This document shows positions 9,312-20,100 of a stretch of 64,000 nt of DNA, in pieces (position 1 is the first letter of the stretch; each line of letters begins with the position of its first letter). The notes below the pieces were generated by a model. That model saw only the letters and a list, made by a program, of their open reading frames with translations, did not search any database and was not told the origin of the DNA. A program made the translations under genes and the position numbers. This DNA comes from Mycobacterium sp. ENV421 (lineage in GTDB: Bacteria > Actinomycetota > Actinomycetes > Mycobacteriales > Mycobacteriaceae), in contig NZ_PDHO01000011.1 of the NCBI RefSeq assembly GCF_002887815.1, positions 1 to 64,000 of the forward strand. Reading direction: 5' to 3'.

Positions 9312-12286
9312 GCTTTGACGCTCCCCTGCGAGCTCGATCGTGACGGCCACCAGTTCGCTTTTCCTACCAGCGTAGCCATGGCGGGTACGGTCACGGTCCG
9401 GACCAGGAACGTGTCCAGCAAGATCCCGGCGCCGATGACGAACCCGCCCTGAACCACGGTACCGATGCTGGAGAACAACAGGCCCCACATCGACGCCGCG
9501 AAGATCAATCCGGCCGCGGTGATCACGCCACCGGTCGACGACAACGTCCGGATCACCCCGTAGCGGGTGTTGTCCGCGGACTCGTCCCGCAGCCGCGACG
9601 CGAACAACAGGTTGTAGTCGGCGCCCACGGCCACCAACACGACGAAGGCCAGCGGCGGCACCGTCCAGTGCAACTGCTGATGGAACAAGTACTGGAAGAC
9701 CAGTACGCCGATACCGAGCGCCGCGAAGTACGAAAGCACCACCGAACCAACCAGATACAGCGGCGCGATCACCGCCCGCAGCAACAGCATCAACGTCAGC
9801 AGCACCACGATCATCGTGATCGCGATGATGAAGCGGATGTCCTTCTGGTAGTAGTCGCGGGTGTCGCGCAGCGCGGCGGGATACCCGCCCATCGAGATCG
9901 TGGCATCCGCCAGATACGTATTCGGCTGCGCGCTGCGGGCGGCGTCCCTGATCGCGTTGACCTGATCCATCGCCGCGGCGCTGAACGGATCGAGCTTGGT
10001 CAGCACCAGATACCGAACCGAGTGCCCGTCCGGTGAGATGAACATCTTCGACGCCATCTTGAAATCGGGCAGCTCGAGAACCTCGGGCGGAATGTTGAAC
10101 CCCGCCATCGCCGGCGATGCGGCGTTCTGCTTCATCGACAGCAGGAACGCGGCCGCCTGATCGAGTCCGGTACGCATCAGCTTGATCTGGTCGACGACCT
10201 GGTCCACGCCGTTGGCCACGTCCCGACTTCCGCTGGCGGCGCGATCAGCCCCCTGCCGGAGCTTGGTCGTGCCCGCCTTCGCGCCGCCGGGCGAGTCGAG
10301 CCCCATCTGGCGCATCAGCTTCGTCAGCCGGCCGAACGCGTCATTGAGCTGGTTGAGCGTCGCGTTGAGGGACTGCTTGTCCTGCATCGACTGCAATTGC
10401 GTTGCCAGCGAATTGATCTCGTCGAGGGTGCCGTCATTGCGGGCGTCGACCAAAGCCTGGAAATGCCCACGGGTCTCTGCGCAGGACGGATCCAGGTCGC
10501 ACACCGCATTGCCGTGTAGCGCGACCAGCACCGGGCCCACCCAGGCGAACATGTCCCGGGCCGCCGTGAAGCTCACACCCATCGAATTGCCGAGCCGGTT
10601 GACCGCGTTGACCAGCTTGGTCGCGACTTCGACGTTCTTGACCAGCTTGTCGCCGCCGTACTGGCCCTTGATGGAGCCGAACGCGTCGACCACGCTCTGC
10701 ACGCTGCTGGTGATCTGACCGACCTGACCCCGCACGTCGCCGAGATTGTTCGCCAGCGTGTCGGCGCCGCCGGCCAGCCGGTTCAGGCTGCCCATGTTCT
10801 CGGCGATCATCGCCGAGCCGGTGCCCAGCCGGTCGCCGACCAGGCCGGCCTGATAGGTGGCACGGAACTCCTGCGGCACCTCACCCAGGGGCCGGGTGAT
10901 ACCGCTGACCATCGAGATGTTCGGCACCTGACTGATGCGCTCCGCCATCTGCTCGAGGTCGGCAAGCGCCCGCGGGTTACGCAGATCGCGTGGCGAGCGG
11001 ACCAGCACGTAGGACGGAATCGACTGGTTGAGATCGAAATGCCGCTCCAGAGCGGTGTAACCCACCGAACTCGGGGCCCCCGGTGCGACGGCCTTGCGGT
11101 CGTCGTAGTTGTAGTGCGCCAGCCCCACACAGCTGGCCAACAGGATCAGGATCAACACGCTGGCCACCAGATGTGCCCGCGGTCTGCGCACGATGCGGAT
11201 GCCGGACCGCCGCCACCACCGTGCGGTCAACTCGCGGCGAGGCGTGATCCAACCGCGCGGGCCGGCCAGCGCAATGATGGCCGGCAACAACGTGATCGCG
11301 GCCAGGAAGGATACCCCGACGCCGACCGCCGATGACACACCGACGGTCGAGAACACCCCCATCTTGGCGAAGCTGATGCCCAGGAACGTGATTCCGATGG
11401 TGGCCGCGGATGCGGTGATCACCTTGCCCACCGAGTTCAATGCCAGCCGCACCGCCGCGTCGGAGTCCTCGCCGCGGCGCATGTAGTCGTGGTAGCGGCT
11501 GATCAGGAAGACGGCGTAATCCGTTCCCGCACCGGCGATGATCGCGCTCAACAGGATGATCGCCTGGTTGGACACCCCCAGACCGGTGGTGTGTGACAAA
11601 CCTGCGACCACGGATTGCGCGATCACCAGCGAGATTCCGATGCCGATCAACGGCAGCAGCATGGTGATCGGATTGCGGTACACGATCAACAGCACGAGGA
11701 GCACCAGCACACCGATCGCGATCTCGATCGGCAGGCGGTCTCGTTCGCCGGCCACGGTGAGGTCGGCGACGGTGGCCGCGGGTCCGGTCAGGTGCACCTC
11801 CAGCGGGCTGCCCGCGGTGCTCTGTTTGACGATGTTGGCCACTCGGTTGTAGGCCTCATAGGACTGCGGGGTCCCCAACGCGCCCGCGAGTCCGACCGGC
11901 ACCACCCAGGACTTGTTGTCCTTACTCGTCAAAAACGAACGCAGAGCAGGTGTTCCGACGAAATCCTGCAACATCACGACGTCGTGCTGGTCGTCGCGCA
12001 ATGCGGTGACCAGCTTGCGGTAGGTGGCTTCGTGAGCGGGCGTCAAACCCCGCTCGTCGGTCAGCACCACCAAGAGCAGATCGTCACCGCCGGGTTCTTT
12101 GAACGCCTCGGTCATCTGCCGCGCCGCCACGCTGGACGGCGCATCGCCCGGCAGCATCGACAACGGATGTTTCTGGGCCATCTCGGTCAGGCTCGGAAAG
12201 GTCAGCGGCAACGCAACCGCCAGGGCAACCCAGACACCGATCACAGCCCAGGGCCACCGCACCACAAAATCGGTCAGCCGTCGCAC
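9308..12286 (-). CDS. mmpL10: MmpL10-like RND lipid exporter of the TPP locus
   Basis: 992 residues with the RND architecture: TM1 near residue 14, a first periplasmic domain, TM2-6 near 190-340, a long second periplasmic domain with helical repeats around 420-720, and TM8-12 near 790-970. The paired Asp-Tyr residues of MmpL proton relays are present in [20 protein letters not shown] and [19 protein letters not shown]. It is thought to export diacyltrehalose-type precursors of TPP. Translation begins at a GTG preceded by GAGGAAATT. It lies between papA3 (131 bases upstream, with tandem repeats in the gap) and the coupled PE gene. Confidence 0.93.
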   Translation of the reverse strand: MRRLTDFVVRWPWAVIGVWVALAVALPLTFPSLTEMAQKHPLSMLPGDAPSSVAARQMTEAFKEPGGDDLLLVVLTDERGLTPAHEATYRKLVTALRDDQHDVVMLQDFVGTPALRSFLTSKDNKSWVVPVGLAGALGTPQSYEAYNRVANIVKQSTAGSPLEVHLTGPAATVADLTVAGERDRLPIEIAIGVLVLLVLLIVYRNPITMLLPLIGIGISLVIAQSVVAGLSHTTGLGVSNQAIILLSAIIAGAGTDYAVFLISRYHDYMRRGEDSDAAVRLALNSVGKVITASAATIGITFLGISFAKMGVFSTVGVSSAVGVGVSFLAAITLLPAIIALAGPRGWITPRRELTARWWRRSGIRIVRRPRAHLVASVLILILLASCVGLAHYNYDDRKAVAPGAPSSVGYTALERHFDLNQSIPSYVLVRSPRDLRNPRALADLEQMAERISQVPNISMVSGITRPLGEVPQEFRATYQAGLVGDRLGTGSAMIAENMGSLNRLAGGADTLANNLGDVRGQVGQITSSVQSVVDAFGSIKGQYGGDKLVKNVEVATKLVNAVNRLGNSMGVSFTAARDMFAWVGPVLVALHGNAVCDLDPSCAETRGHFQALVDARNDGTLDEINSLATQLQSMQDKQSLNATLNQLNDAFGRLTKLMRQMGLDSPGGAKAGTTKLRQGADRAASGSRDVANGVDQVVDQIKLMRTGLDQAAAFLLSMKQNAASPAMAGFNIPPEVLELPDFKMASKMFISPDGHSVRYLVLTKLDPFSAAAMDQVNAIRDAARSAQPNTYLADATISMGGYPAALRDTRDYYQKDIRFIIAITMIVVLLTLMLLLRAVIAPLYLVGSVVLSYFAALGIGVLVFQYLFHQQLHWTVPPLAFVVLVAVGADYNLLFASRLRDESADNTRYGVIRTLSSTGGVITAAGLIFAASMWGLLFSSIGTVVQGGFVIGAGILLDTFLVRTVTVPAMATLVGKANWWPSRSSSQGSVKA

Positions 12287-12340
12287 AATTTCCTCACACC
12301 GCGCGAGGCCTTGCGGCCCCGTGCCCCTTCACTGCATCGA

Positions 12341-12408
12341 ACTTCACGAAATCCAACACTTCACTGAATCCAACACTTCACTGAATCCAACACTTCACTG
12401 AATCCAAC
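12341..12408. repeat. Four tandem 17-bp repeats between papA3 and mmpL10
   Basis: ACTTCACTGAATCCAAC occurs three times without change (12358-12374, 12375-12391, 12392-12408), preceded by one copy with two substitutions (12341-12357). A fifth, weaker copy is offset by 15 bases at about 12326-12342. The array begins 8 bases after the papA3 stop codon, within the likely papA3-mmpL10-PE transcript. The unit is not a multiple of three and there are no spacers, so it is neither coding nor CRISPR; it resembles a minisatellite (VNTR). Confidence 0.95.
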
Positions 12409-12416
12409 AAAAGGCG

Positions 12417-13826
12417 TCACCAATGCCCGCTGTCGGCGATCCGTCCACACACCGACTTCATCGCGGCGATGTAGCGAGCGACCGATTTCTGGGCGGTTGG
12501 ATTGTCCGGAAACATCACCGCCATCGCGGTGCCGGCCTCATACCGGAATATATAGATCGTCAGCTGGTAGCTGAAGCGGCCGTCGGAGTAGATCCCGATG
12601 TTGTTCGAATAGCCCATGTCAGCGGCCGCGAGCACGGCGTTGAGCGGTGCGGCGCCGCCATGCAGGAAGTTCGAGACCGGGAAGTTCGGGTGCGGCTTCT
12701 CCAACCACGGAGCCAGCTCGAGCACCCGGTAATACGGCACCCGCGCCAGGCTCAGGCCGGAATCGAACGACGTCTGCGCCGCCCAAGCGGCCTCGCCGAA
12801 CGTCGTCGCGGCGATCGGCACGGTGATCGGCACCAGGCCGGTGAACCAGCCCTGAGTGGTGAAGTTGTCCGAGGTTCTGCGGGTGTCCCGAGGCGTGAGC
12901 CCGTAATACGTTGTCGCACCCGTCAATTCATGTTCCACCATGGCGGTGCAGGCATACAGACCGCCGACGAAGCGAACGCCGGCCGCGGTACACGCCGCGT
13001 CGAATCGCGCGGTCTGATCGGCGTCCAAGATCATCTCGCCGACCATGTCAGCGACCGTCGGCTCCAGGGCGTTCCCCAACGGCAGCGGGAACTCGGGAAG
13101 CGTGCCGTTGTTGTTCTCGGCAAACTCGATCCATTCCCGGACCTCCGGCGAATCGACCGTCAGATCCGCGGTGGCGTCGCGCTCCTGGATGCAGAAATCG
13201 TCGAAGCTGCCGGCCTCGGGCAGCGCCATCGGCTGTCCGGTCATGGTCAGTGACGTGTACATGCCGTGCGCCTCGAGCATGGTGATCCCGATCAGCGCCG
13301 CATCCCCGTGAACATGGTCGATGCTGGCATAAAAATCGAAGTGATCGTCACTTTGCACGACACCGAAAGAAAAGCAGCCCCATTCCATGGGAGTCGGAAT
13401 GTCGACGATGTGTTTGCGCGCATCCTCGGCCGCCATGACGCCGTTGTCGATCGGTTCGAATTCAATATCGGCGGGATCGGTGATGGTGCGCCTGACAATA
13501 TCGCCGGACCCCGCGTATTCGAACCAGCTCCGATACGTGTCGTGGCGGCGAAGATACGCGTTCAGCGCGTGATTCATGGCGTCGATATCGCACTGGCCAG
13601 GCACTTCGCAGGTGGCGATGATCTGCCGCGAATAGTCGAGTCCGGCCTTGTCCTGTTCGTAGACGCCGCGAATGTGTTGACCCTGCATATAGCTGACGGG
13701 CACCGAACTGACGGGCGCTTGACGCGCCTTTTCCATTGCGGCCTTTGTCGGGTGCCAGGAAATCACCACACCGGGGCTCGGCGACCAATCATCGATTGTG
13801 CCGATGGTTATCTTCCCGATGTGCAA
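12417..13826 (-). CDS. papA3: PapA3-like trehalose acyltransferase of the TPP locus
   Basis: 469 residues of the polyketide-associated (Pap) condensation-like acyltransferase family. The catalytic HxxxD is His171-Val-His-Gly-Asp175 in YASIDHVHGDAAL. VPVSYMQGQHIRG near residue 43 and SNFLHGGAAPLNAV near the C-terminus are typical of PapA proteins. PapA3 enzymes move acyl chains onto trehalose. I start at the TTG at 13826 (MHIGKITIGTIDDW), preceded by GGGAGGGG, because Pap proteins begin with this block; the open frame further upstream has no family resemblance. It is divergent from pks. Confidence 0.9.
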   Translation of the reverse strand: MHIGKITIGTIDDWSPSPGVVISWHPTKAAMEKARQAPVSSVPVSYMQGQHIRGVYEQDKAGLDYSRQIIATCEVPGQCDIDAMNHALNAYLRRHDTYRSWFEYAGSGDIVRRTITDPADIEFEPIDNGVMAAEDARKHIVDIPTPMEWGCFSFGVVQSDDHFDFYASIDHVHGDAALIGITMLEAHGMYTSLTMTGQPMALPEAGSFDDFCIQERDATADLTVDSPEVREWIEFAENNNGTLPEFPLPLGNALEPTVADMVGEMILDADQTARFDAACTAAGVRFVGGLYACTAMVEHELTGATTYYGLTPRDTRRTSDNFTTQGWFTGLVPITVPIAATTFGEAAWAAQTSFDSGLSLARVPYYRVLELAPWLEKPHPNFPVSNFLHGGAAPLNAVLAAADMGYSNNIGIYSDGRFSYQLTIYIFRYEAGTAMAVMFPDNPTAQKSVARYIAAMKSVCGRIADSGHW

Positions 13827-14182
13827 AATTCCCCTCCCGGGTCTACAGCGGCTACGGCCTGGAGACCGGCAACCTGGTGGCCAGACCAAGATAGCGCCTG
13901 TCGCTGTGGCGGTTCGCCGTCGACCCGTAAAGCCCCTGGTCACAAGTAGTGACTAAAGGCCCTAAATAAACCGGTAACGCCTGGCCACGCACCCGTCGAC
14001 ACCAGGGTGAAAGCCGTTCGTTCAGCAACGCCCGTGCAATACTGACCGTCGGGAGATGAGCCGGCCGTCGCTGTCGGGAGATGACCGAGCCGTGGCCGTT
14101 CGGAAGTTGTTCCTGGCCCTGACGTGGTCTCCCACGACAGCACTGCGACACTTCACCGGCCCGATGCGGAGAACACAACCTG
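13827..14182. other. Divergent papA3/pks control region
   Basis: 356 bases without a convincing gene; it must hold the promoters of the papA3-mmpL10-PE operon and of pks. GTCGGGAGATGA occurs twice in direct orientation at 14048-14059 and 14073-14084, 25 bases apart, a spacing that could place two protein sites on nearly the same DNA face. The most AT-rich stretch, around 13945-13975, is the likeliest promoter core, but I cannot define -10 boxes with confidence. Confidence 0.45.
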
Positions 14183-17100
14183 ATGGCACCCACCGAACGT
14201 CCGACGCAGCAGACGCCTCGTTTTGCAATCATCGGTTACGCGGCACGTCTTCCCGGAGCCGCGGATGCGGACCAGTACTGGGACGTCCTGCACAGCGGCC
14301 GGGACGCGATTTCAGAGGTGCCGGCCGACCGGTGGGACATCGAGGAGTTCTTCGACTCCGACCCGGACGCGGCAGGCAAGATGGTCACCCGGCGAGCCGG
14401 GTTCGTCGACGACGTCACCGGGTTCGACGCACCGTTCTTCGGGGTCTCAGCGCGCGAAGCCAACCTGATGGATCCGCAGCACCGACTGCTGCTGGAGACC
14501 GCATGGCAGGCGGTCGAGCATTCCGGCACTGCGCCAACGACTTTGGCGAACAGCAGAACCGGCGTTTTCGTCGGCTTGGCCACCCATGACTTCCTGGGCA
14601 TGGCATCCGATGCGCTGACCTACCCCGAGATCGAGGCCTATCTGGCAATCGGCACGTCCAGCGCAGCCGCCGCGGGCCGGATCAGCTACCGGTTGGGGCT
14701 GCAGGGCCCCGCGGTCACCGTCGACACGGCGTGCAGCTCCTCGCTGGTGGCGATTCACCAGGCCTGCCAGGCACTGCTGCTGGACGAATGCGACCTGGCA
14801 CTGGCCGGCGGGGTGAACGTCATGCTCAGCCCGGCCACCATGATCACGTTCTCGCACTCCCGCATGCTGGCGCCCGACGGCAAGTGCAAGACCTTCGACG
14901 CCTCGGCCGACGGTTACGTACGCGGCGAGGGGTGCGGTGTCATCGCCATCAAGCGACTGGACGACGCGCTCCGCGACGGCGACCACATCCGCGCCGTGAT
15001 CCGCGGCAGCGCGGTCAACCAGGACGGCGCCTCGGGCGGGCTGACCGTACCCAACGGCGTCGCTCAGCAGCGCGTGATCGCCGAGGCGCTGGAGCGGGCC
15101 GGCCTGACACCCACCGACATCAACTACCTGGAAGCCCACGGAACCGGGACGTCGCTGGGTGACCCCATCGAGGTCCAGGCCGCGGCCGCCGCGCTCGGCA
15201 AGGGCCGCGACGCGGACCAGCCGCTGCTGATCGGGTCGGCGAAGACCAACATCGGCCACCTGGAGGCCGCCGCGGGCGTGGCCGGCGTCCTCAAGGTCGT
15301 CCTGTCGCTCGAGCACTCCGAGCTGCCCCCGCACCTCAACTTCAAGAACCCGTCCCCGCACATCCCGTGGGACCGGATCCCGGTGCAGGTCGTGGACAAG
15401 GCTCGGTCGTGGGAGCGATCCGATCGACCGCGTATCGCCGGCGTCAGCTCGTTCGGGTTCTCCGGCACCAACGCCCACGTCATTCTCGAAGAGGCACCGG
15501 TCGTCAACCCGGTTGCTGCCGGTGCAGCGCCGGACGACCGCCGGTTCGCCGTGCTTCCGCTGTCGGCGCGCACCCCGGCCGCCCTGGTGCAGACCGCACA
15601 GCACTACCGCAGCTGGCTGGGCGAGCACCCCGACGCCACTCTCGCCGACGTCTGCCTGACCGCCGGGGCGGGCCGGGCCCACTTCGAACACCGCGCCGCC
15701 CTCGTGGTCAACTCCGTCGAGTCGGCCCGCGAGCTGCTCGGCGCGCTCGCCGACGACCTACCCGCTCCCGGACTGGTCCGCGGCGACTGCGTCGATGCGC
15801 CGAAGACCGCCTGGTTGTTCCCCGGACAGGGCAGTCAGTACGCCGGCATGGCCCGCGAACTGTTCGAGACCGAACCGGTGTTCGCCGACACCATGAACCG
15901 GTGCGCCGACGCTGTCGCCGATGTGCTCGACAAGCCGTTGCTGGACGTCATCTTCGATCTGGATGGCGCCGAGACCCTGAAGCAGACCCGGCATGCCCAG
16001 CCTGCGATCTTCGCGGTCGAGATGGGCTTGGCCAGGCTCTGGCAGTCGTGGGGTTTCGAGCCGGACGTGGTCCTCGGCCACAGCGTCGGCCAGTACTCCG
16101 CCGCCTGTGTCGCAGGGGTTTTCAGCCTCGAGAACGGCGCACGGTTGCTCGCCGAGCGCGGCCGCCTCTTCGGTGACCTGCCCGCCGGCGGGCGGATGTG
16201 CGCTGTCTTCGCCGACCCGGACCGGGTGGAGAGCCTGACCGACGAGTTCCCGAGCCTGTCGGTGGCCGCCTACAACGGCGCCAACACGGTGCTGTCGGGA
16301 CCGGCCGCCGACCTCGAACGCGCGGTCGCCCACCTGTCGGACGAGGGCGCCCGCTGCGACTGGCTGGACACCAGCCACGCATTCCACTCGTCACTGCTCG
16401 ACCCGGCGCTGGACGCCTTCGAGTCCTACGCCAACGAATTCGAATTCGCGGCACCTCAGCGGATTCTGGTGTGCAACCGCACCGGGGCGGCACTGGGTCG
16501 CAACGCCAAGCTCGATGGGCAGTACTGGCGCCGCCACGCCCGTCAGCCGGTGCAGTTCGCCAAGGGGGTGGCGACGCTGGCCGAACTCGGCTGCGCGCTG
16601 CTGCTCGAGGTCGGCCCGCAGCCGGTGCTCACCGCCGCTGCACTGCGGGCCTGGCCGGACCCGGCGACCGCACCCAAAGCCGTTGCGTCGCTGCGCCGTA
16701 ACGGCGCGGACCACCGCCAGCTGACCGAGGCTCTGGCCGGCGCCTACGTCGCCGGGCATGTTCCCGACTTCGCCGCACTGCTGCACGAGCCGGCCCGCAA
16801 GCTCGATCTGCCGACCTACCCCTTCCAGCATCGCCAGTACTGGTATCAGAGCAAGCAATCCCAGTCGACCGCCAATGATGTCGCCCGCACCGAGGCTGTG
16901 CAGCTGCTCGAGGACGGCCGGATCGAGGAACTGGCCGCACTGCTCGGCGGCGACGGATCCACCACTGCCGCCGAGGTGCTGAGCAAGCTTGCCGCCCAAC
17001 ACAATCGGCAGCGGAGCGCACAGTCCATCGCCGATATCCGCTACGAGGTCCGCTGGCAGAAATCCATCAGCCCGTCGACCGAGGTCGGCGAGGGCGCAGC

Positions 17101-20100
17101 GTGGCTGCTCATCGGCGACGACGACGCCGTCATGCGCCCGCTGGTCGATGCGCTGACCGCACACGGCCACCGGCATCGCGTCCTCGGTCTGCCGGTGTCC
17201 GACGCCGACGAGGAGCGTCTGGTCGCCGACCTGACCGCGGCGGTGCAGGACGAGCCCGCGCTGCGCATCCTGCACCTCGCGGCCCTGGACTCGGACGGCG
17301 CGTCGTCGATGCGGTCCCTGCTGCGCATGCAACACCGCGTACTCGGGGGCACCCAGCGCCTGTTCCGCGCCGCGGCTGCCGCCGAACTGCGCAGCCCGAT
17401 CTGGGTATTGACCCACAACGCGCAACGCGTGAGCGACACCGACACGGTGGCGCCGGAGCAGAGCGGACTGTGGGGCTTCTGCCGCGTCGCCGCGCTGGAG
17501 TACCCGCAGCTGTGGGGCGGCCTGGCAGATCTGTCCGGGACCAGCGCCGACGAGTGGACGCGGCTGATCAAGCAGGTCGTCACCGCGTCGCCCGGTGAGG
17601 ATCAGATCGCGTTGCGGGACAGCGGTGTTCATGTCCCGAGGCTGGTCCGGCGGACCGGTCAGCCGAACTCGACCCCGCTGGAATTGCGCTCCGAGGCAAC
17701 CTATCTGGTGACCGGCGGGCTCGGCTCGATCGGGCTGGAAATCGCCGGCTACCTGGCCGCGCACGGAGCTCGCCAGCTTGTGCTGACCAGCCGCCGCGCC
17801 CCAGACGAGGCCGCGCAGCGCCGCATCGACGCGCTGGGCGAACAACACGGCTGCGCGGTCCGGGTGATCGCAGCCGATGTCGCCGACCCGCACGACGTCG
17901 CGCGGCTGCTCGCCACCGTGGCCGCCGAGCTGCCGCCACTGGCAGGCATCGTGCACGCCGCCGGCGAGAACTGCACCACCCCGCTGAGCTCCCTCGACAG
18001 CACCGAGATCGACCGGGTGTTCTCCGGAAAGGTCTGGGGCGCTTGGTACCTCAGTGAGGCCGCCGCCGATCTGAAGCTGGACTTCTTCCTGTCCACCTCG
18101 TCGATCTCGTCGGTGTGGGGCAGCTACGGCCAGAGCGCCTACAGCGCGGCCAATGCCTTCCTCGACGGGTTGACGTGGCGACTGCGCGAGCGCGGCGTCC
18201 ACGGCATCAGCGTGAACTTCGGCCCGTGGTCGGCCGGCATGGCAGACCAGGACGCCCGGGCCCAACTGGACCGGCGTGGCATCCGCACACTGTCGCCCAC
18301 CGATGCATTGGCCGGCATGGCCGACGTCATGTTCGCCGCCGGTTCGCAAGGTCCGGCCGAAGCCGTTGTGGCGCGCATGGACTGGGCCCGCTTCCTGCCG
18401 ATCTACCTGCAGGCCGGCCGCCGGTCGCTGATGGCCGAGGTGGCCCGCGAAGTTCCGGAGTCGGCGCCCTCGGCCCCCGGTGCGTCAGGCACCACCCGGC
18501 TGGTCGAACAGCTCACCGCCGCACCGGTCCAGCAGCGTAAGAAGCTCGTTCTGGAGTACCTGCGCAACACCGTCGCGGAGGTGACCCGGGTCGACGCGTC
18601 GGAGGTCCGCGAAGAGGCCGGATTCTTCGACCTCGGCATGGACTCTCTGATGGCGGTCGAACTTCGACGCCGTCTGGAACAGGCTGTCGGCAAGGAACTT
18701 CCGGCGACACTCGCCATGGACTTCCCGCGGCTGACCGACGTGGCCGACTACCTGCTCGGCGAGGTGCTCAACCTCAACGAGAAGGCCGGCGCACAGCTTG
18801 CCGCCGCGCCGGCGTCGCTGGCGGGTTCGGCGACCGACGAGCCGATCGCCATCATCGCGGTGGCCTGCCGGTTCCCGGGTGCGGCTGATGCCGATGCGTA
18901 CTGGGATGTGCTGTCCGGCGCCGTGGACGCGATCCGGGAGATACCCGAGGACCGCTTCGACGTCGACCAGTACTACGACCCCGATCAGCAGACGCCCGGC
19001 AAGATCTACACCCGCAGCGGCGGTTACTTGGAGAGCGTCGACAGCTTCGACCCGGAGTTCTTCGGCATCTCCCCGCGCGAAGCGGTCTGGATCGACCCGC
19101 AGCAGCGCCTCATGCTCGAAATCGCTTGGGAGGGCTTGGAGCGTGCGGGCTACTCCCCCGCCTCGCTGCGCGGCAGCCGCACCGGCGTCTTCGTCGGCGT
19201 GGGCGCCAATGAGTACTCGCACCTGCTGTCCGGCGAATCGGTCGAGAACCTGGAAGCCCACTTCATCACCGGCAACGCGCTCAACGCGATCGCAGGCCGG
19301 GTGGCGTTCACCCTCGGCCTGGAAGGACCTGCGATGGCGGTGGACACCGCCTGCAGCTCATCACTGGTGGCGGTGCACCAGGCCAGCCAGGCGTTGCACT
19401 CCGGTGACTGCGACATGGCCCTCGCCGGTGGCGTCAACGTCCTGCTGAGCCCGGCGTCGATCGTCGCGGCGTCGCGGGCCCGGATGCTGGCGCCCGACGG
19501 CCGATGCAAGACCTTCGACGCGGCGGCCGACGGCTACGTCCGCGGTGAGGGTTGCGGCATCCTGGTGCTCAAGCGACTGTCCGACGCGCAACGCGACGGC
19601 GACCGGATCGCCGCGGTCATCCGCAGCAGCGCGGTCAACCAGGACGGTGCGTCCAGTGGTCTGACCGTGCCCAATGGCGGTGCGCAACAACGCCTCATCA
19701 CCGCGGCACTCACCCGCGCGGGTCTCGGCGGCGCGGATGTCGACTACCTCGAAGCTCACGGCACCGGCACCCCGTTGGGTGACCCGATCGAGGTGCAGGC
19801 CGCCGCGGCCGTCTACGGCGCGGGTCGTGACGCGGCCCGGCCGCTGCTGATGGGCACGGCCAAGACCAACATCGGGCACCTGGAGTCCGCTGCCGGGGTG
19901 GCCGGTCTGATCAAGGTCGTGCTGTCGCTGCAGAACGAATTGCTGCCGCAGAACCTGCACTTCCAGAACCCGTCACCGCACATCCCCTGGGACTCGTTGC
20001 CGGTGCGGGTGGTCGACGAGGCCACCCCGTGGGTCGCCAACGGCAGGCCGCGCCGCGCCGGGGTGAGCTCGTTCGGCTTCACCGGCACCAACGCCCACGT

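Noticed and set aside
12341-12408. CRISPR-like array
   Set aside because: The 17-bp units abut directly with no unique spacers and no cas genes are nearby.
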